A DNA stretch of 64,000 bases from contig NZ_LBDA02000047.1 in assembly GCF_000980885.2 (NCBI RefSeq), positions 62,001-126,000 of the forward strand, given 5' to 3'. Source of the DNA: Streptomyces malaysiense (GTDB taxonomy: Bacteria; Actinomycetota; Actinomycetes; Streptomycetales; Streptomycetaceae). How positions within the stretch are numbered: position 1 is the stretch's first letter; every line of letters begins with the position of its first letter. The notes beneath the pieces are model-generated. The model searched no databases and was not told the origin of the DNA. It worked only from the letters and a program-made list of their open reading frames with translations. Positions 17,570-25,903 of the stretch are shown here, piece after piece. A program made the position numbers and the translations under genes.

Positions 17570-18234
17570 TGCGTATCGTCCTCGTCGGGCCGCCCGGTGC
17601 CGGTAAGGGAACGCAGGCTGTCCGGCTCGCAGAGAAGCTGGCCGTCCCGCACATCTCCACGGGCGACCTGTTCCGGGCCAACATCAGCCGGCAGACCGAG
17701 CTGGGCAAGCTCGCGAAGTCCTACATGGACGCCGGCAACCTCGTACCCGACGAGGTCACCATCGCCATGGCCAAGGACCGCATGGAGCAGCCGGACGCCG
17801 AGAACGGCTTCCTGCTCGACGGCTTCCCGCGGAACGTCGCACAGGCCGAGGCGCTGGACGAGCTGCTGCGTACCGAGCGGATGACGCTGGACGCGGTGCT
17901 GGACCTGGAGGCCCCCGAGGACGAGGTGGTCAAGCGCATCGCCGGCCGCCGGATCTGCCGCAAGGACTCCTCGCACGTCTTCCACGTGGCGTACAACGTC
18001 CCGAAGCAGGAGGGCGTCTGCGACGTCTGCGGCGGCGAGCTGTACCAGCGCGCGGACGACTCCGAGGAGACGGTGCGCACGCGCCTGGAGGTCTACCACA
18101 CGCAGACCGAGCCCATCATCGACTACTACAAATCGCAGGGCCTGGTCCGTACGATCTCCGCGATGGGCCCGGTGGACGAGGTCACCGAGCGCGCGCTGGA
18201 CGCGCTGAAGAGCGAGCGGGCCGAGAACCACTGA
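17569..18234 (+). CDS. adk: adenylate kinase
   Basis: It interconverts ATP plus AMP and two ADP. The 221-residue product has the P-loop G-P-P-G-A-G-K-G-T-Q at its start, the D-G-F-P-R-N motif, and a long LID domain with C-R-K-D ... C-D-V-C resembling the zinc-type lid. It is translationally coupled to secY (TGATG). A terminator follows at 18249. Confidence 0.98.
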   Translation: MRIVLVGPPGAGKGTQAVRLAEKLAVPHISTGDLFRANISRQTELGKLAKSYMDAGNLVPDEVTIAMAKDRMEQPDAENGFLLDGFPRNVAQAEALDELLRTERMTLDAVLDLEAPEDEVVKRIAGRRICRKDSSHVFHVAYNVPKQEGVCDVCGGELYQRADDSEETVRTRLEVYHTQTEPIIDYYKSQGLVRTISAMGPVDEVTERALDALKSERAENH

Positions 18235-18248
18235 GTCCGGCCGCCTTC

Positions 18249-18282
18249 CGGCCGCGGTGCCCTCACGGGGGCGCCGCGGCCG
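18249..18282 (+). terminator. hairpin terminator after adk
   Basis: A 14-bp stem with one G-U pair joins 18249-18262 to 18269-18282. There is no T-run. It separates secY-adk from map. Confidence 0.6.
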
Positions 18283-18335
18283 TAGTGTTGTACAGGTAAA
18301 CCCAGCCGACGTGAGTGATGGAGAGCGCAGGCCCC

Positions 18336-19172
18336 ATGGTGCAGATCAAGACGCCCGAGCAGATCGCCAGGATGCGTGCGGCGGGCCTGGTCGTCGCCGC
18401 CATCCACGCGGCCACCCGTGAGGCCGCGGTGCCCGGTGCCTCCACGAAGGACCTGGACGAGGTCGCGCGCAAGGTGCTCGCCGAGCACGGCGCCAAGTCG
18501 AACTTCCTGGGTTACGGCGGCTTCCCCGCGACCATCTGCACCTCCGTGAACGACGTGGTCGTGCACGGCATCCCGTCCGAGGACGTCGTCCTCAAGGACG
18601 GCGACATCATCTCCATCGACTGCGGCGCGATCGTGGACGGCTGGCACGGCGACGCGGCGTACACCGCCTTCGTCGGCTCCGGTCACGCCCCGGAGCTGGT
18701 CGAGTTGTCCCGGGTGACCGAGGGCTCCATGTGGGCCGGCATCGCCGCGATGAAGCTGGGCAACCGGCTGGTCGACATCTCCCGGGCCATCGAGACGTAC
18801 ATCCGCCGGCAGCCCAAGCCGGGCGGCGGCCGGTACGGGATCATCGAGGACTACGGCGGCCACGGCATCGGCACCGAGATGCACATGGACCCGCACCTGC
18901 TGAACTACGTCGAGCGGCGCCGGGGCAAGGGCCCGAAGCTGGTCCCCGGTTTCTGCCTGGCCATCGAGCCCATGGTTTCCCTCGGCACCCCGCGCACCGA
19001 GGTCCTGGAGGACGACTGGACGGTCATCACGACCGACGGCACCTGGTCCTCCCACTGGGAGCACTCCGTCGCGCTGACCGAGGAGGGCCCGCTGGTGCTC
19101 ACCGCGGTCGACGGCGGCAAGGCGAAGCTTGCGGAGTTCGGCGTCACGACCGCCCCCGACCCCCTGGGCTGA
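18336..19172 (+). CDS. map: methionine aminopeptidase, type I
   Basis: It removes the N-terminal Met from nascent proteins. The five metal ligands can be placed: Asp in S-I-D-C-G-A, Asp in G-W-H-G-D, His in G-H-G-I-G, Glu in A-I-E-P-M and Glu in H-W-E-H-S. I use the ATG at 18336 (M-V-Q-I-K-T-P-E-Q), with GGAGAG ten bases upstream, rather than the GTG at 18315. This gives 278 residues. The secY-adk-map order is classical. Confidence 0.97.
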   Translation: MVQIKTPEQIARMRAAGLVVAAIHAATREAAVPGASTKDLDEVARKVLAEHGAKSNFLGYGGFPATICTSVNDVVVHGIPSEDVVLKDGDIISIDCGAIVDGWHGDAAYTAFVGSGHAPELVELSRVTEGSMWAGIAAMKLGNRLVDISRAIETYIRRQPKPGGGRYGIIEDYGGHGIGTEMHMDPHLLNYVERRRGKGPKLVPGFCLAIEPMVSLGTPRTEVLEDDWTVITTDGTWSSHWEHSVALTEEGPLVLTAVDGGKAKLAEFGVTTAPDPLG

Positions 19173-19221
19173 CCGAACAGAGCTCGCATGGTGGTCGCTC
19201 TTGTGGGGAAGACTCCATCGA

Positions 19222-19251
19222 TTCGCGTTTCGGGGTCCTCCGACGTAGACT
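19222..19251 (+). promoter_or_regulatory. candidate promoter of the infA/alpha operon
   Basis: TTCGCG (19222-19227), 18 nt, TAGACT (19246-19251). The -10 matches the Streptomyces housekeeping consensus well and the -35 is fair. The leader to infA would be about 88 nt. Confidence 0.55.
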
Positions 19252-19344
19252 GACTCGTCGGCTCTCGTGCACCCGCATGTCCGCATGCGCCCGTAAGGGG
19301 AAAGCAGGGGAGTCGATCAAGGTAGTCGATTCGAAGGGCGAAGC

Positions 19345-19566
19345 GTGGCCAAGAAGCAAGGTGCCATCGAGATCGAGGGCACTGTCGTCGAGTCTCTGCC
19401 GAACGCCATGTTCAGGGTCGAGCTCCAGAACGGCCACCAGGTCCTGGCACACATCAGCGGCAAGATGCGTATGCACTACATCCGCATCCTCCCTGACGAC
19501 CGGGTCGTGGTGGAGCTGTCTCCGTACGACCTGACGCGTGGCCGGATCGTCTACCGGTACAAGTAG
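19345..19566 (+). CDS. infA: translation initiation factor IF-1
   Basis: The 73-residue OB-fold protein starts M-A-K-K-Q-G-A-I-E-I-E-G and has the V-L-A-H-I-S-G-K-M-R motif. It occupies the A site during initiation. The GTG start is preceded by CGAAGGGCGAAGC. It leads the alpha operon, as in other actinobacteria. Confidence 0.98.
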   Translation: MAKKQGAIEIEGTVVESLPNAMFRVELQNGHQVLAHISGKMRMHYIRILPDDRVVVELSPYDLTRGRIVYRYK

Positions 19567-19626
19567 ATCTTGCCCGCGCCCCGGGCCCGCCCGGTGCGAT
19601 GGCACTGACCCGGAGAACCTCACCCC

Positions 19627-19740
19627 ATGAAGGTCAAGCCGAGCGTCAAGAAGATCTGCGACAAGTGCAGGGTGATCCGCCGTCACGGTCGGGTCATGGT
19701 CATTTGCGAGAACCCGCGCCACAAGCAGCGCCAGGGCTGA
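19627..19740 (+). CDS. rpmJ: 50S ribosomal protein L36, zinc-binding type
   Basis: A 37-residue gene. It reads M-K-V-K-P-S-V-K-K-I-C-D-K-C at the start and has the zinc ligands C11, C14, C27 and H32. It is the CxxC-containing type, full length. It lies 60 bp after infA. Confidence 0.96.
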   Translation: MKVKPSVKKICDKCRVIRRHGRVMVICENPRHKQRQG

Positions 19741-19815
19741 CGCACGACCACCCTCTCTGCACCTCTATCGCAGAGTCTTCGCGCGACGCGAGCTGAATTG
19801 TTCATACGCAGAACC

Positions 19816-19855
19816 CGAGCCCAGCGGCTCGACACCCCCGGCTCGGAGGCCGGGG
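19816..19855 (+). promoter_or_regulatory. two tandem hairpins in the rpsM leader
   Basis: The 191-nt gap before rpsM holds CGAGCC-CAGC-GGCTCG (19816-19831) and CCCCGGC-TCGGAG-GCCGGGG (19836-19855). They could be part of a ribosomal-protein-responsive leader for the distal alpha operon or an attenuator after rpmJ. No gene is seen in this gap. Confidence 0.4.
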
Positions 19856-19931
19856 ACCCGGTTCGTACCTCGTACGGCGGCCGGGAGCCGGTTCTGCGGA
19901 AGACCTCCGAAGATTCACCAGGAGCCATTGA

Positions 19932-20312
19932 ATGGCACGCGTTTCCGGTGTTGACATCCCGCGCGAAAAGCGCGTGGAGGTCGCCCTCACCTACGTGTTC
20001 GGCATCGGCCGGACCCTCTCGAAGGAGACGCTGGCTGCGACCGGCGTCGACCCGAACACCCGTGTTCGTGACCTGAGCGAAGAGCAGCTGGTCGCGATCC
20101 GCGAGTACGTCGACAGCAACATCAAGACCGAGGGTGACCTCCGTCGCGAGATCCAGGCCGACATCCGCCGCAAGGTCGAGATCGGTTGCTACCAGGGTCT
20201 CCGTCACCGTCGCGGTCTGCCCGTCCGCGGTCAGCGCACCAGCACCAACGCCCGCACCCGCAAGGGCCCGCGTCGCGCCATCGCCGGCAAGAAGAAGCCG
20301 GGCAAGAAGTAG
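19932..20312 (+). CDS. rpsM: 30S ribosomal protein S13
   Basis: The 126-residue product begins M-A-R-V-S-G-V-D-I-P and has the R-H-R-R-G-L-P-V-R-G-Q-R-T motif. It bridges the small-subunit head to L5 and contacts P-site tRNA. CAGGAGCCATTGA precedes the ATG. Confidence 0.98.
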   Translation: MARVSGVDIPREKRVEVALTYVFGIGRTLSKETLAATGVDPNTRVRDLSEEQLVAIREYVDSNIKTEGDLRREIQADIRRKVEIGCYQGLRHRRGLPVRGQRTSTNARTRKGPRRAIAGKKKPGKK

Positions 20313-20378
20313 TCCGCAGCGGACCACATTCCACGGTCTTCGCTGTAGGACCGACCACCTCCCTCTAGGAGTTTGTAG

Positions 20379-20783
20379 ATGCCCCCCAAGGGTCGTCAGG
20401 GCGCTGCCAAGAAGGTGCGCCGCAAGGAAAAGAAGAACGTCGCTCACGGCCACGCGCACATCAAGAGCACGTTCAACAACACGATCGTCTCGATCACGGA
20501 CCCCTCGGGCAACGTGATCTCCTGGGCCTCCGCCGGCCACGTCGGCTTCAAGGGCTCCCGGAAGTCCACGCCGTTCGCCGCGCAGATGGCCGCCGAGTCG
20601 GCTGCCCGCCGCGCCCAGGAGCACGGCATGCGCAAGGTCGACGTGTTCGTCAAGGGCCCGGGTTCCGGCCGTGAGACCGCGATCCGCTCCCTGCAGGCCA
20701 CGGGCCTCGAGGTCGGCTCCATCCAGGACGTCACCCCGACCCCGCACAACGGCTGCCGCCCGCCGAAGCGCCGCCGCGTCTGA
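20379..20783 (+). CDS. rpsK: 30S ribosomal protein S11
   Basis: The 134-residue product contains G-H-A-H-I-K-S-T-F-N-N-T and ends in the signature P-H-N-G-C-R-P-P-K-R-R-R-V. It lies in the platform near the E site. It is followed by a 13-bp hairpin before rpoA. Confidence 0.98.
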   Translation: MPPKGRQGAAKKVRRKEKKNVAHGHAHIKSTFNNTIVSITDPSGNVISWASAGHVGFKGSRKSTPFAAQMAAESAARRAQEHGMRKVDVFVKGPGSGRETAIRSLQATGLEVGSIQDVTPTPHNGCRPPKRRRV

Positions 20784-20812
20784 CGCGCAGCGCTCCGCTG
20801 GTTTCGCGGTTC

Positions 20813-20850
20813 CGGGCGGTACGGCCTCTGTGAGGAAGCCGTACCGCCCG
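20813..20850 (+). terminator. 13-bp hairpin between rpsK and rpoA
   Basis: CGGGCGGTACGGC (20813-20825) pairs with GCCGTACCGCCCG (20838-20850) around a 12-nt loop. No T-run follows, so partial termination or mRNA processing that sets the alpha-subunit level is more likely than a complete stop. Confidence 0.55.
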
Positions 20851-20912
20851 TACCCTTGCAGTACAGAGTCGGGCGTCAAATAGCGGGCGCCCCTGACTGA
20901 AGGATTCATTCC

Positions 20913-21935
20913 ATGCTGATCGCTCAGCGTCCCTCGTTGACCGAAGAGGTCGTCGACGAGTTCCGCTCCCGGTTCGTGATCGAGCCGCTGGAGCCGGGCT
21001 TCGGCTACACCCTCGGCAACTCCCTCCGCCGTACCCTCCTGTCCTCGATCCCCGGTGCCGCCGTCACCAGCATCCGGATCGACGGCGTCCTGCACGAGTT
21101 CACCACCGTGCCGGGCGTCAAGGAGGACGTCACCGACCTGATCCTCAACATCAAGCAGCTGGTCGTCTCCTCGGAGCACGACGAGCCGGTCGTGATGTAC
21201 CTGCGCAAGCAGGGCCCGGGTCTGGTCACCGCCGCCGACATCGCGCCCCCGGCCGGTGTCGAGGTGCACAACCCCGACCTCGTCCTCGCCACGCTCAACG
21301 GCAAGGGCAAGCTGGAGATGGAGCTGACCGTCGAGCGCGGTCGCGGCTACGTCTCCGCCGTGCAGAACAAGCAGGTGGGCCAGGAGATCGGCCGTATCCC
21401 GGTCGACTCCATCTACTCGCCGGTTCTCAAGGTCACGTACAAGGTCGAGGCCACGCGTGTCGAGCAGCGCACCGACTTCGACAAGCTGATCGTGGACGTC
21501 GAGACCAAGCAGGCGATGCGTCCGCGTGACGCCATGGCCTCCGCCGGTAAGACCCTGGTCGAGCTGTTCGGTCTCGCGCGCGAGCTGAACATCGACGCCG
21601 AGGGCATCGACATGGGTCCGTCCCCGACGGACGCGGCGCTCGCGGCGGACCTCGCTCTGCCGATCGAGGAGCTGGAGCTCACGGTCCGCTCCTACAACTG
21701 CCTCAAGCGTGAGGGCATCCACTCCGTGGGTGAGCTCGTGGCGCGCTCCGAGGCGGACCTGCTGGACATCCGCAACTTCGGTGCGAAGTCCATCGACGAG
21801 GTCAAGGCGAAGCTGGCCGGCATGGGCCTGGCGCTCAAGGACAGCCCGCCCGGATTCGACCCCACCGCCGCGGCGGACGCGTTCGGCGCGGACGACGACG
21901 CGGACGCGGGCTTCGTCGAGACCGAGCAGTACTGA
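20913..21935 (+). CDS. rpoA: RNA polymerase alpha subunit
   Basis: The 340-residue product has the N-terminal dimerisation domain (F-G-Y-T-L-G-N-S-L-R-R-T-L-L) and the C-terminal domain (S-Y-N-C-L-K-R-E-G-I ... N-F-G-A-K-S) that contacts UP elements and activators. The tail is acidic, Asp/Ala-rich. GAAGGATTCATTCC precedes the ATG. Confidence 0.98.
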   Translation: MLIAQRPSLTEEVVDEFRSRFVIEPLEPGFGYTLGNSLRRTLLSSIPGAAVTSIRIDGVLHEFTTVPGVKEDVTDLILNIKQLVVSSEHDEPVVMYLRKQGPGLVTAADIAPPAGVEVHNPDLVLATLNGKGKLEMELTVERGRGYVSAVQNKQVGQEIGRIPVDSIYSPVLKVTYKVEATRVEQRTDFDKLIVDVETKQAMRPRDAMASAGKTLVELFGLARELNIDAEGIDMGPSPTDAALAADLALPIEELELTVRSYNCLKREGIHSVGELVARSEADLLDIRNFGAKSIDEVKAKLAGMGLALKDSPPGFDPTAAADAFGADDDADAGFVETEQY

Positions 21936-22021
21936 GCGCTCCGCGAGGAGGCCGTACTGTGACCGCGGGTCGGCTGCGGCCGGCCGCGCGGTTCCCCGCG
22001 CCCCTTCGGGAGCGCGGGCCC

Positions 22022-22047
22022 TCCGGGAGTCCGCGAGGACTCCCGGA
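22022..22047 (+). terminator. perfect 11-bp hairpin between rpoA and rplQ
   Basis: TCCGGGAGTCC (22022-22032), loop GCGA, GGACTCCCGGA (22037-22047). It sits in a 190-nt gap rich in other GC hairpins, with no T-run. Probably an attenuator or RNase site; the GNRA-type tetraloop suggests a stable RNA fold. Confidence 0.5.
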
Positions 22048-22125
22048 TCTCCGACGAGCAACCGCTCGCTCGGATACTGACTTCGGTACCTGACACGGCC
22101 GGGGCAGACACACAGGAGAAGAACT

Positions 22126-22596
22126 ATGCCGAAGCCCACCAAGGGTGCCCGTCTGGGCGGCAGCGCCGCGCACGAGAAGCTGCTCCTCGCGAACCTCGCG
22201 AAGAGCCTCTTCGAGCACGGCCGCATCACCACCACCGAGGCGAAGGCCCGCCGCCTGCGCCCGTACGCCGAGCGTCTGGTCACCAAGGCGAAGAAGGGCG
22301 ACCTTCACAACCGCCGTCAGGTGCTCCAGGTCATCACGGACAAGAGCATCGTGCACACGCTCTTCACCGAGATCGGCCCGCGGTACGAGAACCGTCCCGG
22401 TGGCTACACCCGCATCACCAAGATCGGTAACCGTCGTGGCGACAACGCGCCCATGGCTGTCATCGAGCTGGTCGAGGCGCTGACGGTGCAGCAGAAGGCT
22501 GTGGGCGAGGCCGAGGCCGCGACCAAGCGTGCCGTCAAGGAGGCCGACGAGGCCCCGGCTACCGAGGCTGCCGCCGAGGAGTCGAAGGACGCGTAA
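22126..22596 (+). CDS. rplQ: 50S ribosomal protein L17 with acidic C-terminal tail
   Basis: The core of about 120 residues starts M-P-K-P-T-K-G-A-R-L-G-G-S and has the signature containing G-D-N-A-P-M. About 35 extra residues at the C-terminus are Ala/Glu-rich and probably disordered. CAGGAGAAGAACT precedes the ATG. Last gene of the alpha operon. Confidence 0.98.
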   Translation: MPKPTKGARLGGSAAHEKLLLANLAKSLFEHGRITTTEAKARRLRPYAERLVTKAKKGDLHNRRQVLQVITDKSIVHTLFTEIGPRYENRPGGYTRITKIGNRRGDNAPMAVIELVEALTVQQKAVGEAEAATKRAVKEADEAPATEAAAEESKDA

Positions 22597-22620
22597 GCGT
22601 TCTGCCCTTCGGGGTGCCGT

Positions 22621-22656
22621 GGGCCCGTCCCTTTCCGGGGGCGGGCCCGCTTTTTT
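22621..22656 (+). terminator. intrinsic terminator of the alpha operon
   Basis: GGGCCCG-TCCC pairs with GGGG-CGGGCCC (11 bp with one G-U) and is followed by GC and six T residues. This is the clearest classical rho-independent terminator in the window. Confidence 0.9.
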
Positions 22657-22676
22657 GTACCTGAGAGGATCTGTGT

Positions 22677-23531
22677 GTGAGTGACGAAGCGCTGCCCGGA
22701 CACGTACGCATCCGCCTCGACCTCTCCTACGACGGCACCGACTTCCATGGCTGGGCCAAGCAGGCCGGCGGGAAGCGGACCGTGCAGGGGGAGATCGAGG
22801 ACGCGCTGCGGACGGTGACGCGGTCCAAGGAGACGTACGAGCTGACCGTGGCCGGGCGTACCGATGCCGGGGTGCACGCGCGCGGGCAGGTGGCGCACGT
22901 CGATCTGCCGGCCGAGCTGTGGGCGGAGCACCGCGAGAAGCTGCTCAAGCGGCTCGCCGGACGCCTCTCCAAGGACGTGCGGATCTGGCGGCTGACCGAG
23001 GCGCCGGCGGGGTTCAACGCCCGGTTCTCGGCGGTCTGGCGCCGGTACGCGTACCGGGTCACCGACCACCCCGGCGGTGTGGACCCGCTGCTGCGCGGCC
23101 ATGTGCTCTGGCACGACTGGCCGCTCGACGTGGACGCCATGAACGAGGCCGCTCGGGCGCTGCTCGGCGAGCACGACTTCGCGGCGTACTGCAAGAAGCG
23201 GGAGGGCGCGACCACCATCCGCACGCTCCAGGACCTGAGCCTGGTGCGGGGCGCGGACGGGGTCGTCACGGCGACCGTGCGGGCCGACGCCTTCTGCCAC
23301 AACATGGTGCGCTCGCTGATCGGCGCGCTGCTGTTCGTCGGCGACGGGCACCGGGACCCGCAGTGGCCCGGGAAGGTGCTGGCCGCCGGGGTGCGCGACT
23401 CCGCCGTCCATGTCGTACGGCCGCACGGCCTGACCCTGGAGGAGGTCGGCTACCCCGCCGACGAGCTGCTGGCCGCCCGTAACAAGGAGGCCCGCAACAA
23501 GCGCTCGCTGCCGTCGGCGGGGTGCTGCTGA
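22677..23531 (+). CDS. truA: tRNA pseudouridine(38-40) synthase TruA
   Basis: It converts U38-U40 of the tRNA anticodon arm to pseudouridine. The catalytic Asp lies in G-R-T-D-A-G-V-H-A, and the C-terminal half has the C-H-N-M-V-R-S motif. The length of 284 residues is normal. Three GTG triplets overlap at the start; I use 22677 (M-S-D-E-A-L-P). It begins 20 bp after the alpha-operon terminator. Confidence 0.96.
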   Translation: MSDEALPGHVRIRLDLSYDGTDFHGWAKQAGGKRTVQGEIEDALRTVTRSKETYELTVAGRTDAGVHARGQVAHVDLPAELWAEHREKLLKRLAGRLSKDVRIWRLTEAPAGFNARFSAVWRRYAYRVTDHPGGVDPLLRGHVLWHDWPLDVDAMNEAARALLGEHDFAAYCKKREGATTIRTLQDLSLVRGADGVVTATVRADAFCHNMVRSLIGALLFVGDGHRDPQWPGKVLAAGVRDSAVHVVRPHGLTLEEVGYPADELLAARNKEARNKRSLPSAGCC

Positions 23532-23532
23532 G

Positions 23533-24444
23533 CTACCGGTTCGCCGCCGCCGACGCCTGGGCCAGGCCGCGGCGGTGGATCTGCTGGAAGGTGAACTCCG
23601 CCACGTCGTCGCCGGCGCGGAAGACCGCGGTGTCCTTGGTGGTGACGTTCTTGCCGTTGGTGAAGCCGGCGAGGGTGAAGTACGCGTAGCGGCCGTAGGC
23701 GTTGCGGGTCGAGCGGCAGGTCGCGCCGTCGCAGAACGAGGCGACGCCCTTGCCGGGCAGCGCGCGCACGATGCTGTGGTCGTCGGTCCGCTTGCGGGCC
23801 TTCGTGGCCTCGGCCTCGTTGTCGAACAGGGCGACGCCGACGGTGACCGCGATGTCACCGTTCGTGTACGTGGCGCGCATCACCCGGGTGCAGCCGTCGG
23901 CGGTGAGGATGCCGGGCAGCGAGCCGCCGGCCGCCGCCGCGCAGTCGGTGGTGTCGCCGGTGGCGCCCTTCTTGTAGACCGTGCTGCCCATGGTGAGCCG
24001 CGCGCCCGGGAAGAGGGTGGCGGGGCTCAGCGGGGCGGTGTCCTTCTTCGCGCTGGATATGAAGACCTTCGGGTCCAGCGGCGGCGGGGCGCTGGTGGGC
24101 GCGAAGGACGGCGCGGTGGGGGAGCCGTCGGGCAGCGAGGCGCTCGGCACCTGGGTGGGGTGTCCGGAGGCGTCGTCGTGGCCGTTGGCCGAGACGACGG
24201 CCAGGGCGACCGCGGCGCCGATGGCGACCGTGGCGAGCGCGCCGCCGGCGATGAACAGCAGCTTGCGCCGTTTGCCGCGGGTCTCCGAGGCCTCGGCGAG
24301 CGCGGCCCAGTCGGGTGTCCCCTCGTCTCCGCCGCCGCTCCAGGACTCCTGAGGCTGCTGGGACTGCTGGGGCTGCTGTGATTGCGGTTTCCAGGGATCC
24401 CACTGAGACTGGGGTCCCCCCTGCCCGTAACTCATGGGGCGCAT
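23533..24444 (-). CDS. membrane-anchored hypothetical protein with Gln/Pro-rich N-terminus
   Basis: The 303-residue product has a low-complexity cytoplasmic N-terminus rich in Gln, Ser and Pro, then basic residues and one membrane segment at about 63-85. A Ser/Pro-rich linker follows, then an extracytoplasmic domain of about 180 residues with four cysteines. An ATG three codons in (24435) is an equally good start. It is convergent with truA, one base apart. No domain is recognised. Confidence 0.7.
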   Translation of the reverse strand: MRPMSYGQGGPQSQWDPWKPQSQQPQQSQQPQESWSGGGDEGTPDWAALAEASETRGKRRKLLFIAGGALATVAIGAAVALAVVSANGHDDASGHPTQVPSASLPDGSPTAPSFAPTSAPPPLDPKVFISSAKKDTAPLSPATLFPGARLTMGSTVYKKGATGDTTDCAAAAGGSLPGILTADGCTRVMRATYTNGDIAVTVGVALFDNEAEATKARKRTDDHSIVRALPGKGVASFCDGATCRSTRNAYGRYAYFTLAGFTNGKNVTTKDTAVFRAGDDVAEFTFQQIHRRGLAQASAAANR

Positions 24445-24506
24445 CTTAGACGCGGGGCGATCGCGGGGAGTACCGCGCGGCGGCCCGCCGGGCGGCCTGC
24501 CTCGTT

Positions 24507-24536
24507 TTGACCCGTCCGGGGGCCGCCGGGTAACCT
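24507..24536 (+). promoter_or_regulatory. strong housekeeping promoter of rplM-rpsI
   Basis: TTGACC (24507-24512), 18 nt, TAACCT (24531-24536), close to the HrdB consensus. The mRNA would begin near 24543, giving a leader of about 170 nt before rplM. No gene is seen in that leader. Confidence 0.75.
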
Positions 24537-24712
24537 GCTTCTTCGTTGTGTATTGGCTTGCTCATTCTCACGGGACGGGCCCTTACACCGGTCCACCGGG
24601 CCGATGACCAGCGATCAGCACGCGGTTTGCGTCACCGCGGTGCGGTCGAGGCTGTCGTGATCGTTTCGGTGACCTGTTCAGGACCATTCACTCGAAGCGA
24701 AGGCTACGAACC

Positions 24713-25156
24713 GTGCGTACGTACAGCCCCAAGCCCGGCGATGTGACGCGCCAGTGGCACGTCATCGACGCTCAGGACGTCGTCCTGGGTCGTCTCGCCA
24801 CCACCGCAGCGTCCCTTCTCCGGGGCAAGCACAAGGCGATCTACGCGCCTCACGTCGACACCGGTGACTTCGTCGTCATCATCAACGCCGACAAGGTGCA
24901 CCTGTCCGGCAACAAGCGGACCCAGAAGATGGCGTACCGCCACTCCGGCTACCCGGGTGGTCTGCGCGCGGTCCGCTACGACGACCTGCTGGCGAACAAC
25001 CCCGAGAAGGCCGTCGAGAAGGCCGTCAAGGGCATGCTCCCCAAGAACTCCCTGGGCCGTCAGATGCTCTCGAAGCTGAAGGTCTACAAGGGTGACCAGC
25101 ACCCGCACGCTGCGCAGCAGCCGGTGCCGTTCGAGATCACCCAGGTCGCGCAGTAA
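24713..25156 (+). CDS. rplM: 50S ribosomal protein L13
   Basis: The GTG start gives M-R-T-Y-S-P-K-P-G-D-V. The 147-residue product has L-G-R-L-A-T and the G-M-L-P-K-N-S-L-G-R signature. It is an early assembly protein. A GAAGGCTACGAACC sequence precedes the start. It is paired with rpsI, as in most bacteria. Confidence 0.98.
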   Translation: MRTYSPKPGDVTRQWHVIDAQDVVLGRLATTAASLLRGKHKAIYAPHVDTGDFVVIINADKVHLSGNKRTQKMAYRHSGYPGGLRAVRYDDLLANNPEKAVEKAVKGMLPKNSLGRQMLSKLKVYKGDQHPHAAQQPVPFEITQVAQ

Positions 25157-25197
25157 TTCCGGCCACCCCCAAAGCTGAAGAGAATCTGAGGAGAATC

Positions 25198-25710
25198 GTG
25201 GCCGAGACCACTGCCGAGCAGCCGCTCGAAGAGCTTGACATCGACAGCTACACCACCGAGTCCGAGGTCCCCGTCGAGGGTGAGTACACCTCGGAGTCCA
25301 TGGCCTCCCGCTTCGGCGAGCCCCAGCCGGCCGCCGGCCTGGGCCGTCGCAAGAACGCCATTGCCCGCGTCCGGATCGTTCCGGGCACCGGCAAGTGGAA
25401 GATCAACGGCCGCACCCTCGAGGACTACTTCCCGAACAAGGTGCACCAGCAGGAGGTCAACGAGCCCTTCAAGGTGCTCGAGCTCGAGGGCCGTTACGAC
25501 GTCATCGCCCGCATCGCGGGTGGCGGCGTCTCCGGTCAGGCCGGTGCGCTCCGTCTCGGTGTCGCCCGTGCGCTGAACGAGGCGGACGTCGACAACAACC
25601 GTGGTGCCCTGAAGAAGGCCGGCTTCCTGCGCCGCGACGACCGCGCGGTCGAGCGGAAGAAGGCCGGTCTGAAGAAGGCCCGCAAGGCTCCGCAGTACAG
25701 CAAGCGCTAA
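25198..25710 (+). CDS. rpsI: 30S ribosomal protein S9
   Basis: The S9 domain occupies about residues 45-170, with G-R-R-K-N-A-I-A-R-V-R and the C-terminal K-K-A-R-K-A-P-Q-Y-S-K-R tail whose Arg touches P-site tRNA. An acidic extension of about 40 residues precedes it, common in actinobacteria. AGGAGAATC precedes the GTG. Confidence 0.98.
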   Translation: MAETTAEQPLEELDIDSYTTESEVPVEGEYTSESMASRFGEPQPAAGLGRRKNAIARVRIVPGTGKWKINGRTLEDYFPNKVHQQEVNEPFKVLELEGRYDVIARIAGGGVSGQAGALRLGVARALNEADVDNNRGALKKAGFLRRDDRAVERKKAGLKKARKAPQYSKR

Positions 25711-25736
25711 ACAGCGGGAGCTGCTGCTCGTACTCC

Positions 25737-25777
25737 GAACGCCCCGGCGGCACGCCACATGTGCCGTCGGGGCGTTC
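25737..25777 (+). terminator. terminator after rpsI
   Basis: A 17-bp stem (25737-25753 with 25761-25777, one G-U) with a 7-nt loop, followed by GTTTATCTC. Very stable and placed 27 bp after the rpsI stop. Confidence 0.85.
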
Positions 25778-25903
25778 GTTTATCTCAGCCAAGGGCGTAT
25801 AACGACACAAGACGCTCAGAGGCTTGTGTGATCGGATGGCGAGGCGCCCCCATCTGCGCGGCGCCCGTCCGCTTACGCCATCGACGTTTCCTCAGGAGGA
25901 CAA

